From: Sporomusa ovata DSM 2662
GTDB taxonomy: Bacteria; Bacillota; Negativicutes; Sporomusales; Sporomusaceae
Direction of reading: 5' to 3'
DNA length: 64,000 nucleotides
NCBI RefSeq assembly: GCF_000445445.1
Contig: NZ_ASXP01000006.1
Span: 124,001 to 188,000, forward strand
Numbering within the stretch: the stretch's first letter is position 1; every line of letters begins with the position of its first letter. This document shows positions 25,034 through 33,366 of this stretch, one piece after another. Below the pieces are notes generated by a model. It saw nothing but the letters and a program-made list of their open reading frames with translations, made no database searches and was not told where the DNA came from. Both the position numbers and the translations under genes were made by a program.

Positions 25034-25242
25034 AGGATTAATAAACTAGATTACAATGCGCATGTTTATCCTGGGCAGGTTTTGAAAGTGCCGGTTAAGT
25101 AAAGATTGTTCGCTTTAAAAAATGTGAGCACCGCAAAATAGTAGCCATGTCAACTGGCTATTACTTTGCGGTGTTTTTATTTGCCGTATTATTGCTAAGT
25201 AAAATTCGTTGCCGATAACTCCGTTCTCTACAAGTCAGGAAC
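25034..25242. repeat. Direct repeat 1, right copy, with LysM remnant E
   Basis: Similar to 22294-22500 over its whole length. The first 65 bp encode INKLDYNAHVYPGQVLKVPVK and a stop, the last strand and helix of a LysM domain with no upstream part. A hairpin with AATAGTAGCCATGTC/TGGCTATT arms and a T run follows. Confidence 0.75.
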
Positions 25243-25402
25243 CATCACCTGGATTATACTTGTCTTCCTTTGTCTCCGTGAGTTACACTCTCGATAATCG
25301 GCAATACAAATTAATGAAATTTCGTTGTCAGGCGGAATCGTCCCGGTTGACATATGGGTTGAGGTAAGTCGTAACCTTCGAAATCTGCCCACTTTAGCTA
25401 AT

Positions 25403-26635
25403 TTAACTTATTAGTTCTTTTCTCGCAATGAGTGTATATAATAATTTCGCATTCTGCCTCAATACATCAACAATATTGGCATCGATTTTCATTTCCAGCA
25501 CCATTTCATTTATTACCTCTAGCGCCTCTTCAATAGTCATACCATCTCGGTAAGGTCTTGCCTCTATTAATGCGCAGTAAATGTCAGCAACTGCGAGCAT
25601 CCTACTTCCAAAACTAATCTGAGCAGATGCCAATTTGAAAGGATATCCTGACCCGTCCAATCTCTCATGATGAGTACCCGCCCAAGAAGCAATTGTTTGA
25701 AACCCGTCCACTTCTTCCATAATCCTATAACTATAGTACGGATGCTGCTTGACGATCTCATATTCGTCATTATCCAACCGTCCACGTTTATCAAGTATTT
25801 TATTAGGTATTGCAAGTTTTCCCAAGTCGTGTAGCAAACCTGCCAGATAAAACTGATCTACCTCCTGTTCACTGAATCCTATAATTCTAGCCAGTTCCTT
25901 GCATACTTTGGCGACATTCTTAGAATGAGTAGCGGTAAAAGGGGATGTGGCATCAACGACTTTCGCAAAAATTTCCGCAATACTAATCATGTCGTTTAAA
26001 TCAAATAAAAGTTTTTCAAAAAAGCTCAAAGTATTTATAAAGTTGTTCACATAGTCTATATTTACAATGTCCAACCAAAAAGCATCGATTTTGCTCATAT
26101 CCCTAATTACTTTGATAATTTCCGGATCAAAAAAAGCATTTTCTTGCAAGTCAGATATGATTTTGTCCCTTTGCCTAAATATGTGCTGAGAATCATCGAT
26201 TTGTACTTCTATTCTATCCGCTACATGAATGATTCTACTTAGCAAAGGAATCTCTGTACCCACAAACCCGCTAGGATTTCCGCCGCAAAATCTATCATGG
26301 TGGTATCGTATAGGTTCAGCTAGAATACCTAAGCGAGCTGACTCTTTCAATATACGGTATCCTGCTTCTGCGTGGTTAAATACCAAGTTGTCGTTATCTG
26401 TGTGAACAATGAAATGTTTTTCATCCCAATTTGCAGCCGCACCGATATCGTGCAAGAGAGATGCATATATCAATACCTGCAATTGGTTCTGGTTGATACC
26501 AAGTTTCATACCGATATATCTTGATATGATGGCAGTTCTGCGATGGTGCTTTGATATGCCATTAGAAGAAAGTTCTAACGCCTTTGACATCGCTTTAATA
26601 AAACTGACTGGGTGAATCTGAAAATTAGTAAGCAT
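25403..26635 (-). CDS. Tandem HD domain protein with C-terminal HD-GYP
   Basis: The 410 residues hold two HD domains. The first (about 25-165) has LLHDIG and RYHHDRFCGGNPSG, so the GYP triplet is degenerate. The second (about 235-395) is canonical, with GLLHDLGKLAIP, HPYYSY, and THHERLDGSGYP, the HD-GYP signature of c-di-GMP phosphodiesterases. No receiver or membrane domain is present, so it is cytoplasmic. It probably degrades c-di-GMP, with the N-terminal domain acting as a regulatory or weak partner. A GGGAGGTGG site precedes the ATG. It stands alone. Confidence 0.9.
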   Translation of the reverse strand: MLTNFQIHPVSFIKAMSKALELSSNGISKHHRRTAIISRYIGMKLGINQNQLQVLIYASLLHDIGAAANWDEKHFIVHTDNDNLVFNHAEAGYRILKESARLGILAEPIRYHHDRFCGGNPSGFVGTEIPLLSRIIHVADRIEVQIDDSQHIFRQRDKIISDLQENAFFDPEIIKVIRDMSKIDAFWLDIVNIDYVNNFINTLSFFEKLLFDLNDMISIAEIFAKVVDATSPFTATHSKNVAKVCKELARIIGFSEQEVDQFYLAGLLHDLGKLAIPNKILDKRGRLDNDEYEIVKQHPYYSYRIMEEVDGFQTIASWAGTHHERLDGSGYPFKLASAQISFGSRMLAVADIYCALIEARPYRDGMTIEEALEVINEMVLEMKIDANIVDVLRQNAKLLYTLIARKELIS

Positions 26636-27100
26636 AGTACCACCTCCCTATCTAATGTAAATCATAGTTTGTTTCTGTTCACCGTACATTAAATCCTTCC
26701 GTTAATTACTATTTATAGTTCTGATGTTTGCGGTCTCCCTAACTAAATTCTAAACGTCAAAAAAGCTATGATACTTTTTGCCGTATCGGGTATAATTGCT
26801 ACTACCAGGCTCAGTGGTCAGAAATTTCAGGCTTATACGCTGTTATATGGATAACCATACGCTATACCTTTTACCATAAATATACAAAATCCTGCAATCT
26901 TATATAAATTTGCAGGATTAATGCCATCATTTCATGTTTTCTTCTTAGAATCCCTTGCAACCTATTTTTCGCCTTACCAATGATACGCTTCACCTCGGCT
27001 AATTTTAAACACTAAGTCTTAGATTTCTTTGCACTCACGCCCTTACACAATACCGTTTCACATTATCCCAACTGCTACGCAGTGGCTCTCCAGCTTCAAA

Positions 27101-27136
27101 AAAGTGCTCCGACCCAATCACGGGCCGGAGCACTTT
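27101..27136. terminator. Hairpin terminator with A/T flanks
   Basis: AAAGTGCTCCG (27101-27111) pairs with CGGAGCACTTT (27126-27136). It lies in the long 26641-27389 gap, which otherwise holds only repeats. Confidence 0.65.
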
Positions 27137-27155
27137 ACCAATATTAATCTATCAT

Positions 27156-27286
27156 ACACATATGTTCGCACATACTTAGGGGGGTCGCTTTTCCGACCCC
27201 CAACGTACGTTCGATACGTTTCCTACATGCAGCAGCAAAACCCTTATATTTCAAGGCCGCGCCCGTTTAGCCCCAACGTATGTTCG
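27156..27286. repeat. Cluster of LexA-box-like motifs with a GGGGTCG/CGACCCC hairpin
   Basis: Three sites of the form CGAAC..A.GTT (read on either strand) occur at 27156-27168, 27200-27213 and 27273-27286. The first two flank GGGGGTCG-CTTTTC-CGACCCCC. They resemble the Gram-positive LexA consensus CGAACRNRYGTTYC in the first 12 positions. The same motifs recur at 28039-28076. They may be SOS operators or simply part of a repeat element. Confidence 0.5.
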
Positions 27287-27382
27287 CCCCGTTTAGCACG
27301 TCTATGAAAACATACAAACACACATTTTAAATTTATCAAAACCCGCGAACTCTTACGGAATAAGGCTATTTTTGCTGTATCA
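27271..27382. repeat. Direct repeat 2, left copy
   Basis: About 110 bp (from CCCCAACGTATGTTCG to GCTGTATCA) matching 28060-28171 imperfectly, including AACATA..AACACACATTT and AACCCGC.AAC. The pair flanks the broken secreted-protein gene. Confidence 0.6.
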
Positions 27383-27389
27383 TCACTAT

Positions 27390-27979
27390 TTAATTATACG
27401 GATAATAACTACTTCCATTAAGTTCATCACTAGTTCCATGGGAAACAGGGTGATCACCTGAATGCTTCAGAATAGCTTCTGCAGCCGAGTCCTTATAAAG
27501 TGGCTCACTCCCCATATCTCCGCTTGCTTCAAAGAGCAGTTGATTCGTTTTTCTATCATATACTTTTTGATGTTTAGGTGATACACCGAGTACACCTTTA
27601 GCTGCAATAATAAATTCTGACACTACTGTGCCGCTATATGTACCAGTATAATCCATTACTTTGCCATAAATATTTAGTGGCACAATCTTAGCTTGAAATT
27701 GGAAACTTCTATCATCATATTCTTTTGTTCCATCACCTGTATCACTTGTATGATCATGCGTATAGTAAACATCATAGAGGCTATAATCATTTTTTCCGTT
27801 CCTACAAGTTGCTTGCTGTACGATGTCAAATGATTCATAAGAAAAACATCAGTATGATGAGTGTGAGAAAAATCACTTCGGAGTAAGTATCTACCTGCAT
27901 AAACCCAATCATTAGCAAACACTAAATTTGAAAAACTCACCAATATTATAAAAACGAATAGTTTAGTAATTGTTTTCAT
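27390..27979 (-). pseudogene. Secreted protein of unknown function, frameshifted
   Basis: ATG 27979 opens a signal peptide (MKTITKLFVFIILVSFSNLVFA) and WVYAGRYLLRSDF. After about 45 codons, in a run of T near 27845, the frame shifts. The original frame then continues YESFDIVQQATC, DYSLYDVYYTHDH, and through PLNIYGKVMDYTGTYSGTVV to a stop at 27390. Read together it is one exported protein of about 195 residues, without lipobox or known domain. Direct repeats lie on both sides. The upstream region carries the palindrome with LexA-like half sites. Confidence 0.65.
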
Positions 27980-28038
27980 TTCAAATCTTCCTCCTCTACA
28001 AGCTCGCCAAATACCCTATCATTTCGTGTAAAGAATAG

Positions 28039-28076
28039 CGAACATATGTTGGGGGTCGACCCCCAACAAGTGTTCG
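28039..28076. promoter_or_regulatory. 38-bp near-perfect palindrome with two LexA-like boxes
   Basis: CGAACATATGTTGG (28039-28052) and CCAACAAGTGTTCG (28063-28076) face each other across GGGTCGACCC; the arms differ at two positions. It lies 60-100 bp upstream of the broken secreted-protein gene. It could be an SOS operator pair or the end of a repeat element. Confidence 0.5.
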
Positions 28077-28171
28077 CCCCCTTTTGAAAGTCTATGCGAA
28101 CATAAAAACACACATTTGAAATTACTCCCAACCCGCAAACCCTTGCTATTCCTGGGGTTTTCGCTCTATCA
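28060..28171. repeat. Direct repeat 2, right copy
   Basis: Matches 27271-27382 imperfectly over about 110 bp, upstream of the broken secreted-protein gene. The stretch between here and ogt holds no gene. Confidence 0.6.
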
Positions 28172-28304
28172 ACGCAACTGACTCAACGTGCTATGTCTAT
28201 GAGAACAGAGTGGTATTATTTGATGCTTCATTGCTTCGTTATTTCAAGGGTTTTCAAGAAAGGAACAACCTCACTGTCCTTGATTGAAAATCTCAGCAAA
28301 TCCA

Positions 28305-28347
28305 TCATAAAAAACACGGCAATTTGGAAATACTGTGTTTTTTATGA
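28305..28347. terminator. Terminator downstream of ogt
   Basis: Perfect 13-bp arms TCATAAAAAACAC (28305-28317) and GTGTTTTTTATGA (28335-28347), just left of the ogt stop. Confidence 0.8.
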
Positions 28348-28361
28348 CGGATTTTATTAAT

Positions 28362-28892
28362 TTAGATCTCAATTTGAGTGCGCCGATTAAGATTTGCTAA
28401 ATTTACCTTTTCAATTTGCAGCAGGGCCTTTTTCTTATCCAAGCCACCAGCATAACCAGTCAGGTTTCCATCAAATCCGATAACTCGATGACAGGGAATC
28501 AAAATTCCAATAGGATTATGCCCGACAGCCCCACCCACAGCTTGGGCGGACATTGTAGTTAAACCCCGTTTCAAAGCCACGGACTTGGCAATTTGTCCAT
28601 AAGTAGCAACTTGTCCCAGCGGTATTGTCAGCAGAATATTCCAGACCATTTTTTGGAACGGAGATCCCTGAGGATTAAGCCGTCCATCAAACGTTCTGGA
28701 CTTACCTGCAAAATAATCGGCAAGATAGTTTCGAAGAGCCTTAAAAATCGGTTGATCGGGTTCGTAAGTCCACTCGTTACATTGGCGAGGATAATATTTT
28801 TGCCCGATAAACCACAAACCAACGAGAGCCTCATCTTTTAGGGCGGCAGTCATAGCCCCTAAAGGGGTATCTATCGAACACGTGTAAATCAA
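28362..28892 (-). CDS. ogt: Methylated-DNA--[protein]-cysteine S-methyltransferase
   Basis: The 176-residue protein has the active-site motif IPCHRVIG, where Cys accepts the alkyl group from O6-methylguanine. It also has QVATYGQIAKSVA of the DNA-binding winged helix and GYAGGLDKKKALLQIE at the end. It acts once and is not recycled. It overlaps the Ada-AlkA gene by 4 nt (ATGA), so both are made from one mRNA, and a terminator follows. Together they cover direct reversal and base excision of alkylation damage. Confidence 0.93.
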   Translation of the reverse strand: MIYTCSIDTPLGAMTAALKDEALVGLWFIGQKYYPRQCNEWTYEPDQPIFKALRNYLADYFAGKSRTFDGRLNPQGSPFQKMVWNILLTIPLGQVATYGQIAKSVALKRGLTTMSAQAVGGAVGHNPIGILIPCHRVIGFDGNLTGYAGGLDKKKALLQIEKVNLANLNRRTQIEI

Positions 28893-30412
28893 TGGCTACT
28901 ACAACTCCCTTTCTCAAATTCAAGTTTTTGGGTAAGAAAATCCCATAGCAAAATAGTCGCGTATGAACGCCAGGGACTCCAGTTCTGCGACAGTTGCAAT
29001 ATTTCTTGTGGCGAACGATCTGAAAGCGCTTTTTTTACTCCATAGTCAGTGTGCGGGAAAGCATCCGGCCAACCGAGAGCTCTAAGTGCAAGATATTGGG
29101 TTGTCCATGGGCCAATTCCCGGGAGCTTCAAGAGTTTTTCCATCACAGCTCCCGGATTAGCACTATAAGAAAGTGTGATAGAATTATTCGTCACCGCCGA
29201 CGCCACGGCCAAAATTGAACGAGCCCTGGTCTTCGTTATACCAAGTGGTCCCAGATGATTCTCTATCAGGCCTTCCATGGCGCAAAATCTATTCGGTTGA
29301 GGAAACGTATACTGGAGTTCTGAAAATGGAGTATCCACTTTTTGGCCAACAGCCGCAACTAATCGTGCAGCCAATGTACCAGCTGCCTTAACGGTTATCT
29401 GTTGCCCCAAAATAGCTCGTACCGACATTTCAAACGGGTCAAAACATCCTGGCACCCGGATTCCTGGTATACAGATATTGGGCACAACCTCGTTCATCGC
29501 CACAAGCTTTTCGTATACTATTTCAGGGCTGCAATTCAGGTCAAATTGGAACCTAATTCTAGCCAATACCTGTGACAATACCGGCAATAACCTTGCCGAA
29601 ATGGTTACAGAAAGGGCGTTCTTTTTTGATAGATTTTCTACCTCAATCCACCCGAAATAGAACGTTCCACCCTTTTTGATGACTGCCGTACGGCGGTAAG
29701 TGTTTTCGGTCACGCTCTCGACTCCTGGAAGTGCCCGGATTGCAAAAAAAGAAAGCAGATTATCCCAAGCATACGGTGGTCGATAGCCCATAAATAATGT
29801 AATTCGATCATTGTTTTTTTCTATACTTCGCCCTTTATGTCGAAGTTCGTTTGGTGTAAGGTGGTAATATTTTTTGAACTGATCGTTAAATCTGCGAATG
29901 CTATTGAAACCCGCAGCTAACGCCACATCGGTCACTGTAAGCCGAGTATCTGTTAGCAAGCTCTTAGCTAACAGCAATTTTTGTGTTTTAAAATATTGAC
30001 TTGGCGATACGCCATATTCAGTAAAGAAGACTCGTCTGAGGTGCCGGTCAGTTATGTTGAGCTTAGCTGCCAATTCCGAAATCTTGCAAGTGGTCAAATA
30101 GTCTTCCGTCATAATCATGGCGGCGCTCCGCGCCAATCGAGTTGTCGAGTCGACTGGTGCCGATCCTGGGGCTAACTCCGGACGGCATCTAAGGCAAGGC
30201 CTATAACCAGCTGCTTCTGCCGCAGCGGCACTAATGAAAAAAGTACAGTTTCCTTCCTTAGGATGTTTTACCCTGCAGATTGGTCGACAATATACTCCAG
30301 TAGAAGAAACCCCACAAAAAAAACGGCCGTCAAATCGGACATCACGAGCCTGCATGGCAGCATAACAGGCTTTATTATCCAAAAGCAATTTTGGTATTTC
30401 TGTTTGCATCAT
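28889..30412 (-). CDS. Ada-type regulator fused to AlkA 3-methyladenine DNA glycosylase
   Basis: The 507 residues have three parts. Residues 10-80 are the Ada metal-binding domain (FFCGVSSTGVYCRPICRVK and RPCLRCRPE, a four-Cys zinc site that accepts methyl groups from phosphotriesters). Residues 90-195 form an AraC-type helix-turn-helix pair. Residues 205-490 are AlkA: an N-terminal AlkA_N domain, then helix-hairpin-helix KLPGIGPWTTQY with the catalytic Asp in FPHTDYGV. The protein could sense methylation, activate its own operon and remove alkylated bases. The ribosome binding site is weak (GGTGATGG). It is coupled to ogt. Confidence 0.92.
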   Translation of the reverse strand: MMQTEIPKLLLDNKACYAAMQARDVRFDGRFFCGVSSTGVYCRPICRVKHPKEGNCTFFISAAAAEAAGYRPCLRCRPELAPGSAPVDSTTRLARSAAMIMTEDYLTTCKISELAAKLNITDRHLRRVFFTEYGVSPSQYFKTQKLLLAKSLLTDTRLTVTDVALAAGFNSIRRFNDQFKKYYHLTPNELRHKGRSIEKNNDRITLFMGYRPPYAWDNLLSFFAIRALPGVESVTENTYRRTAVIKKGGTFYFGWIEVENLSKKNALSVTISARLLPVLSQVLARIRFQFDLNCSPEIVYEKLVAMNEVVPNICIPGIRVPGCFDPFEMSVRAILGQQITVKAAGTLAARLVAAVGQKVDTPFSELQYTFPQPNRFCAMEGLIENHLGPLGITKTRARSILAVASAVTNNSITLSYSANPGAVMEKLLKLPGIGPWTTQYLALRALGWPDAFPHTDYGVKKALSDRSPQEILQLSQNWSPWRSYATILLWDFLTQKLEFEKGSCSSH

Positions 30413-30524
30413 GCTTTTCCATCACCCAAGACTCATTATAACAGTGAACGACAAAAAATACTGGCTGTTTTCGGACATGGATAAAATTCTTAATTTAAAT
30501 TTCGTATTTTTCTTATGCATTTGA

Positions 30525-31727
30525 CTAAATACGTGTTCGTATTCTAAAAATATAATAAGCGCATATGCCTATCAAGCACGCGCCGCATGCCGCCATCAAA
30601 ATATAGACGGAGCTTACGTTCAACAATACGCCGAATATGCCGTAAGCAAGCGGGAGCGACGTATTGCCGACCAATGTCGACATGCTGAACACTCTTCCCG
30701 TCATATGGTCTGGCGTATAGCTTTGCAGCAATGATTGCCAAAACACTGCCGCAAAAGCAACACAAGCGCCGATAACCGTCATGATTAACATATAGATGTA
30801 CACGGTTTGTATTCCTAAAAATAGCGAAACACTGATTGCTATATAGCAAAACCCCACCGCCATGATAAATGAAACCAATGTTCGTTCGTCTATGGAAGCT
30901 TTCTTTTTCACGCTCATAAATGCTGCTCCTGCAACCAGTCCAACCCCTATCATCGTTTCCAGGTAACCGAGGTTGTTCACGCCGCTGCCCTCCAGCCCAT
31001 TTGCCAAAAACGGCAGTGAAACTGTTAAACTTCCCACAAAAAGATGGGCTATCGCGATAATTTTCAATACAAAAGTTAGCCGTTTTTGTTTTTTGATGAA
31101 GCAAATACCTTCATGCATATCCTGCCAAATACTTCTCTTTTCGCCGAGGGTTCGATAAGCTTTGTTTATTCTTATAAAACAGGCCAGAAATGCAGAAACA
31201 AAATAAGAAATACTGTTGGCGAAAAACACCCATGTCAATCCAAAAATGCTTACAGCCACCGCCCCCAGCAGCGGTCCCGCCACCGTACAGATACCACTGA
31301 CCATTTGGCTCATGCCATTTGCTTTTGTCAGATTTTCTTTCTCGATTATTTCTGGAATAATCGCCTGTATGGCCGGTTCAAAAAAGGCCGTGGACAGGGA
31401 CAGGCAGAATCCGATTAGAAAAACATGCCAGATTTCAAGTGCATTGGCCATTGATAGATAAGCTATATCCAACACAAGGCAGCCCCGGATAATATCGGTC
31501 ACAACCAGCATTGTTTTCCGCTGCCAGCGGTCAGTCAACGCCCCAGCGAGAAATCCGAGAAGAATACCCGGAAGTACTGATATCAATAAAAAAAATCCCA
31601 TGATAGAAGGAGAATTGGTCTTTTGCAAAATCCACCACGCAAGCGCTATGGCATAAAACTTATCTCCCAGTTGGGATACAATCTTTCCCAGCCAAAGAAA
31701 AGTAAAGTTTTTATTAATCATATTCAT
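30525..31727 (-). CDS. MFS transporter (MFS_3/enterobactin-exporter-like)
   Basis: The 400-residue protein has about 12 membrane helices and the motif-A-type loop GALTDRWQRKTML after helix 2, typical of the MFS_3 group of drug and siderophore exporters. Substrate cannot be read from the sequence. It follows the MerR-type regulator by 63 bp on the same strand, so that protein probably controls it. AAAGGTC serves as ribosome binding site; a second ATG two codons later is possible. Confidence 0.88.
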   Translation of the reverse strand: MNMINKNFTFLWLGKIVSQLGDKFYAIALAWWILQKTNSPSIMGFFLLISVLPGILLGFLAGALTDRWQRKTMLVVTDIIRGCLVLDIAYLSMANALEIWHVFLIGFCLSLSTAFFEPAIQAIIPEIIEKENLTKANGMSQMVSGICTVAGPLLGAVAVSIFGLTWVFFANSISYFVSAFLACFIRINKAYRTLGEKRSIWQDMHEGICFIKKQKRLTFVLKIIAIAHLFVGSLTVSLPFLANGLEGSGVNNLGYLETMIGVGLVAGAAFMSVKKKASIDERTLVSFIMAVGFCYIAISVSLFLGIQTVYIYMLIMTVIGACVAFAAVFWQSLLQSYTPDHMTGRVFSMSTLVGNTSLPLAYGIFGVLLNVSSVYILMAACGACLIGICAYYIFRIRTRI

Positions 31728-31790
31728 TACGACCTTTCTATAACTTTAGGTTATCTTAAACTATAAAGCTATAGTCAGGTCAAGTATTTA

Positions 31791-32330
31791 TCAGCTTCTT
31801 TTTTCTGCCTGCAGGCAACACTCCCGGATATGTTTTATTTCTTCGTCGGCTAATCCTAAGAATTCCAGAAAAAACTGGTGAGAATCTGGTGAATTCTTTT
31901 CGAACTGTATATGTAAATAATTCAATGTTTCATCATCAAGCCCTGTGGATTTGAGTATGGAGATAAATGTTTGACTATCCATCAGCATTTTTTTGTCAGT
32001 TAGGTTTTTCCCTTTGAGCATTTCAACAATCAGCTTTTGCTGCAATCTTAAATACCGTATTTCCTGGTTTAATTTATTTAAGCGTCTCTCTAAAATAGTA
32101 CTCTCATTCATACCTTCATCAGCATCAAGTATATCCTTTATCTGGTTTAAAGGCACTCCTGCTTCGCGAAAAGCGCATATCTGCCCCAGGCGTTTTTTGT
32201 CCTCTTCCGAATATTGCCTGTAATTAACCTGAGTGCGTTCAGAAGCGGTTAATAATCCAATGGTATCATAATACAGAAGAGTACTCCTTGAAAGGCTAAA
32301 TTCACGGCATAATTTGCCTATGGAATACAT
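31791..32330 (-). CDS. MerR-family transcriptional regulator
   Basis: The 179-residue protein opens with the MerR winged helix (MYSIGKLCREFSLSRSTLLYYDTIGLL, residues 1-27), then the NYRQYSEEDKKRLGQI wing and a coiled-coil dimer helix around residues 75-110. The C-terminal 70 residues are helical, with no metal-binding Cys cluster, so an organic effector is likelier than a metal. I chose ATG 32330 because GGAGGTG lies 5 nt upstream. The MFS gene directly downstream is the probable target. Confidence 0.88.
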   Translation of the reverse strand: MYSIGKLCREFSLSRSTLLYYDTIGLLTASERTQVNYRQYSEEDKKRLGQICAFREAGVPLNQIKDILDADEGMNESTILERRLNKLNQEIRYLRLQQKLIVEMLKGKNLTDKKMLMDSQTFISILKSTGLDDETLNYLHIQFEKNSPDSHQFFLEFLGLADEEIKHIRECCLQAEKRS

Positions 32331-32451
32331 GAACTCACCTCCAATTCCCACCCGAAGTACTTTCACTTATGCTAGTCTTTCAGGTTTGGATCAATCTTTA
32401 AATGTCTCACGTCTTCACCAGCATAGATCAACAGTGGCGGCAAGCCCAGAT

Positions 32452-33204
32452 TTACCAGTCGATTTCATCGGGATAATCTATCCCTTTTAGCCTCACATCA
32501 TTAGCCGAACGGCCAAATTCTTTTGCTCCTTCTAACACAACACTTTCAATTTCAAGATATTCTTTACCATGTTCGGTTAAACGTTTGGCCATAGTCGGAA
32601 TACTCTTTAGCCTTTTTTCCTTATCCATATTAATAAATTTGATGTTAAGAACATCAAGATACTGCGTAATATACCCATCAGTCCAAGTATAATCATGATT
32701 TAATAAGTTCATCATCCGATTAAAGGAGTGTGGCGAAACTGTTTCTTTGAGAGATTTTGCAATCGCTGCCTGGAACAGACGTGTATTGGAAATAGATTCA
32801 TCCCATATATTACGCTTGTCCAACATCACATGATAACTATTCTTCGCTTGTTTTTCAGCATGAAGCCTTACAAAGTCATTAAGAGCCATAGTCACAAACA
32901 GCAATTCCGGCCATAGCACATTGATTTTTAAATATATGTTTTTATCATGAGCAATAATTGCCATATTCCTCATCTTATCTTTGTCCATACCATTGTCAAC
33001 AAATTCAACTTCCCGATCACCCATCAAGGCATGTCTTAAATCATAGCAAACGCCTAATACTCTAATGCGAGACGCTTCGTAGCGTACATATTCATCTTCA
33101 TCACCGACAACAACATGCAGCGCCTCATACAGCGCGTCAAAATCCAGACAATCCCCATAAATAGCTACTCCGGCATTATTAGGAGTATTGGTAACATAGA
33201 TCAT
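32452..33204 (-). CDS. DUF6904 family protein
   Basis: The 250-residue protein starts MIYVTNTPNNAGVAIYGDCLDFDALYEALH, a pattern I associate with the DUF6904 family. The rest is mostly helical, with YVRYEASRIRVLGVCYDLRHA and the C-terminal LKGIDYPDEIDW. No signal peptide or catalytic motif is seen. The function is unknown. It stands alone between the MerR gene and the FMN dehydrogenase. Confidence 0.6.
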   Translation of the reverse strand: MIYVTNTPNNAGVAIYGDCLDFDALYEALHVVVGDEDEYVRYEASRIRVLGVCYDLRHALMGDREVEFVDNGMDKDKMRNMAIIAHDKNIYLKINVLWPELLFVTMALNDFVRLHAEKQAKNSYHVMLDKRNIWDESISNTRLFQAAIAKSLKETVSPHSFNRMMNLLNHDYTWTDGYITQYLDVLNIKFINMDKEKRLKSIPTMAKRLTEHGKEYLEIESVVLEGAKEFGRSANDVRLKGIDYPDEIDW

Positions 33205-33299
33205 GCAAAATCCGCCTTTCCATTTTAGCTACGTTCCCTGCCAATTTACTTTAAATTCATCTTGGATACGAGTCGAGACTCCCGCCTCTATAGGCAGCG

Positions 33300-33362
33300 T
33301 TAATTCAGGTGGAGTAGAACTCTCCACCTGAATCCCCAATGTTTCAGCTATGCTGAAACAAG
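33300..33362. terminator. Two hairpins downstream of the FMN dehydrogenase gene
   Basis: ATTCAGGTGGAG pairs with CTCCACCTGAAT (about 33302-33331), and GTTTCAGC pairs with GCTGAAAC (about 33341-33360). Both lie immediately past the stop of the leftward gene. Confidence 0.6.
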
Positions 33363-33366
33363 TTCA

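Noticed and set aside
27030..28180. CRISPR array, because of repeated CAACGTA/GTTCG motifs
   Set aside because: The repeats are irregular in spacing and orientation, include only two long copies, and no cas genes are near.
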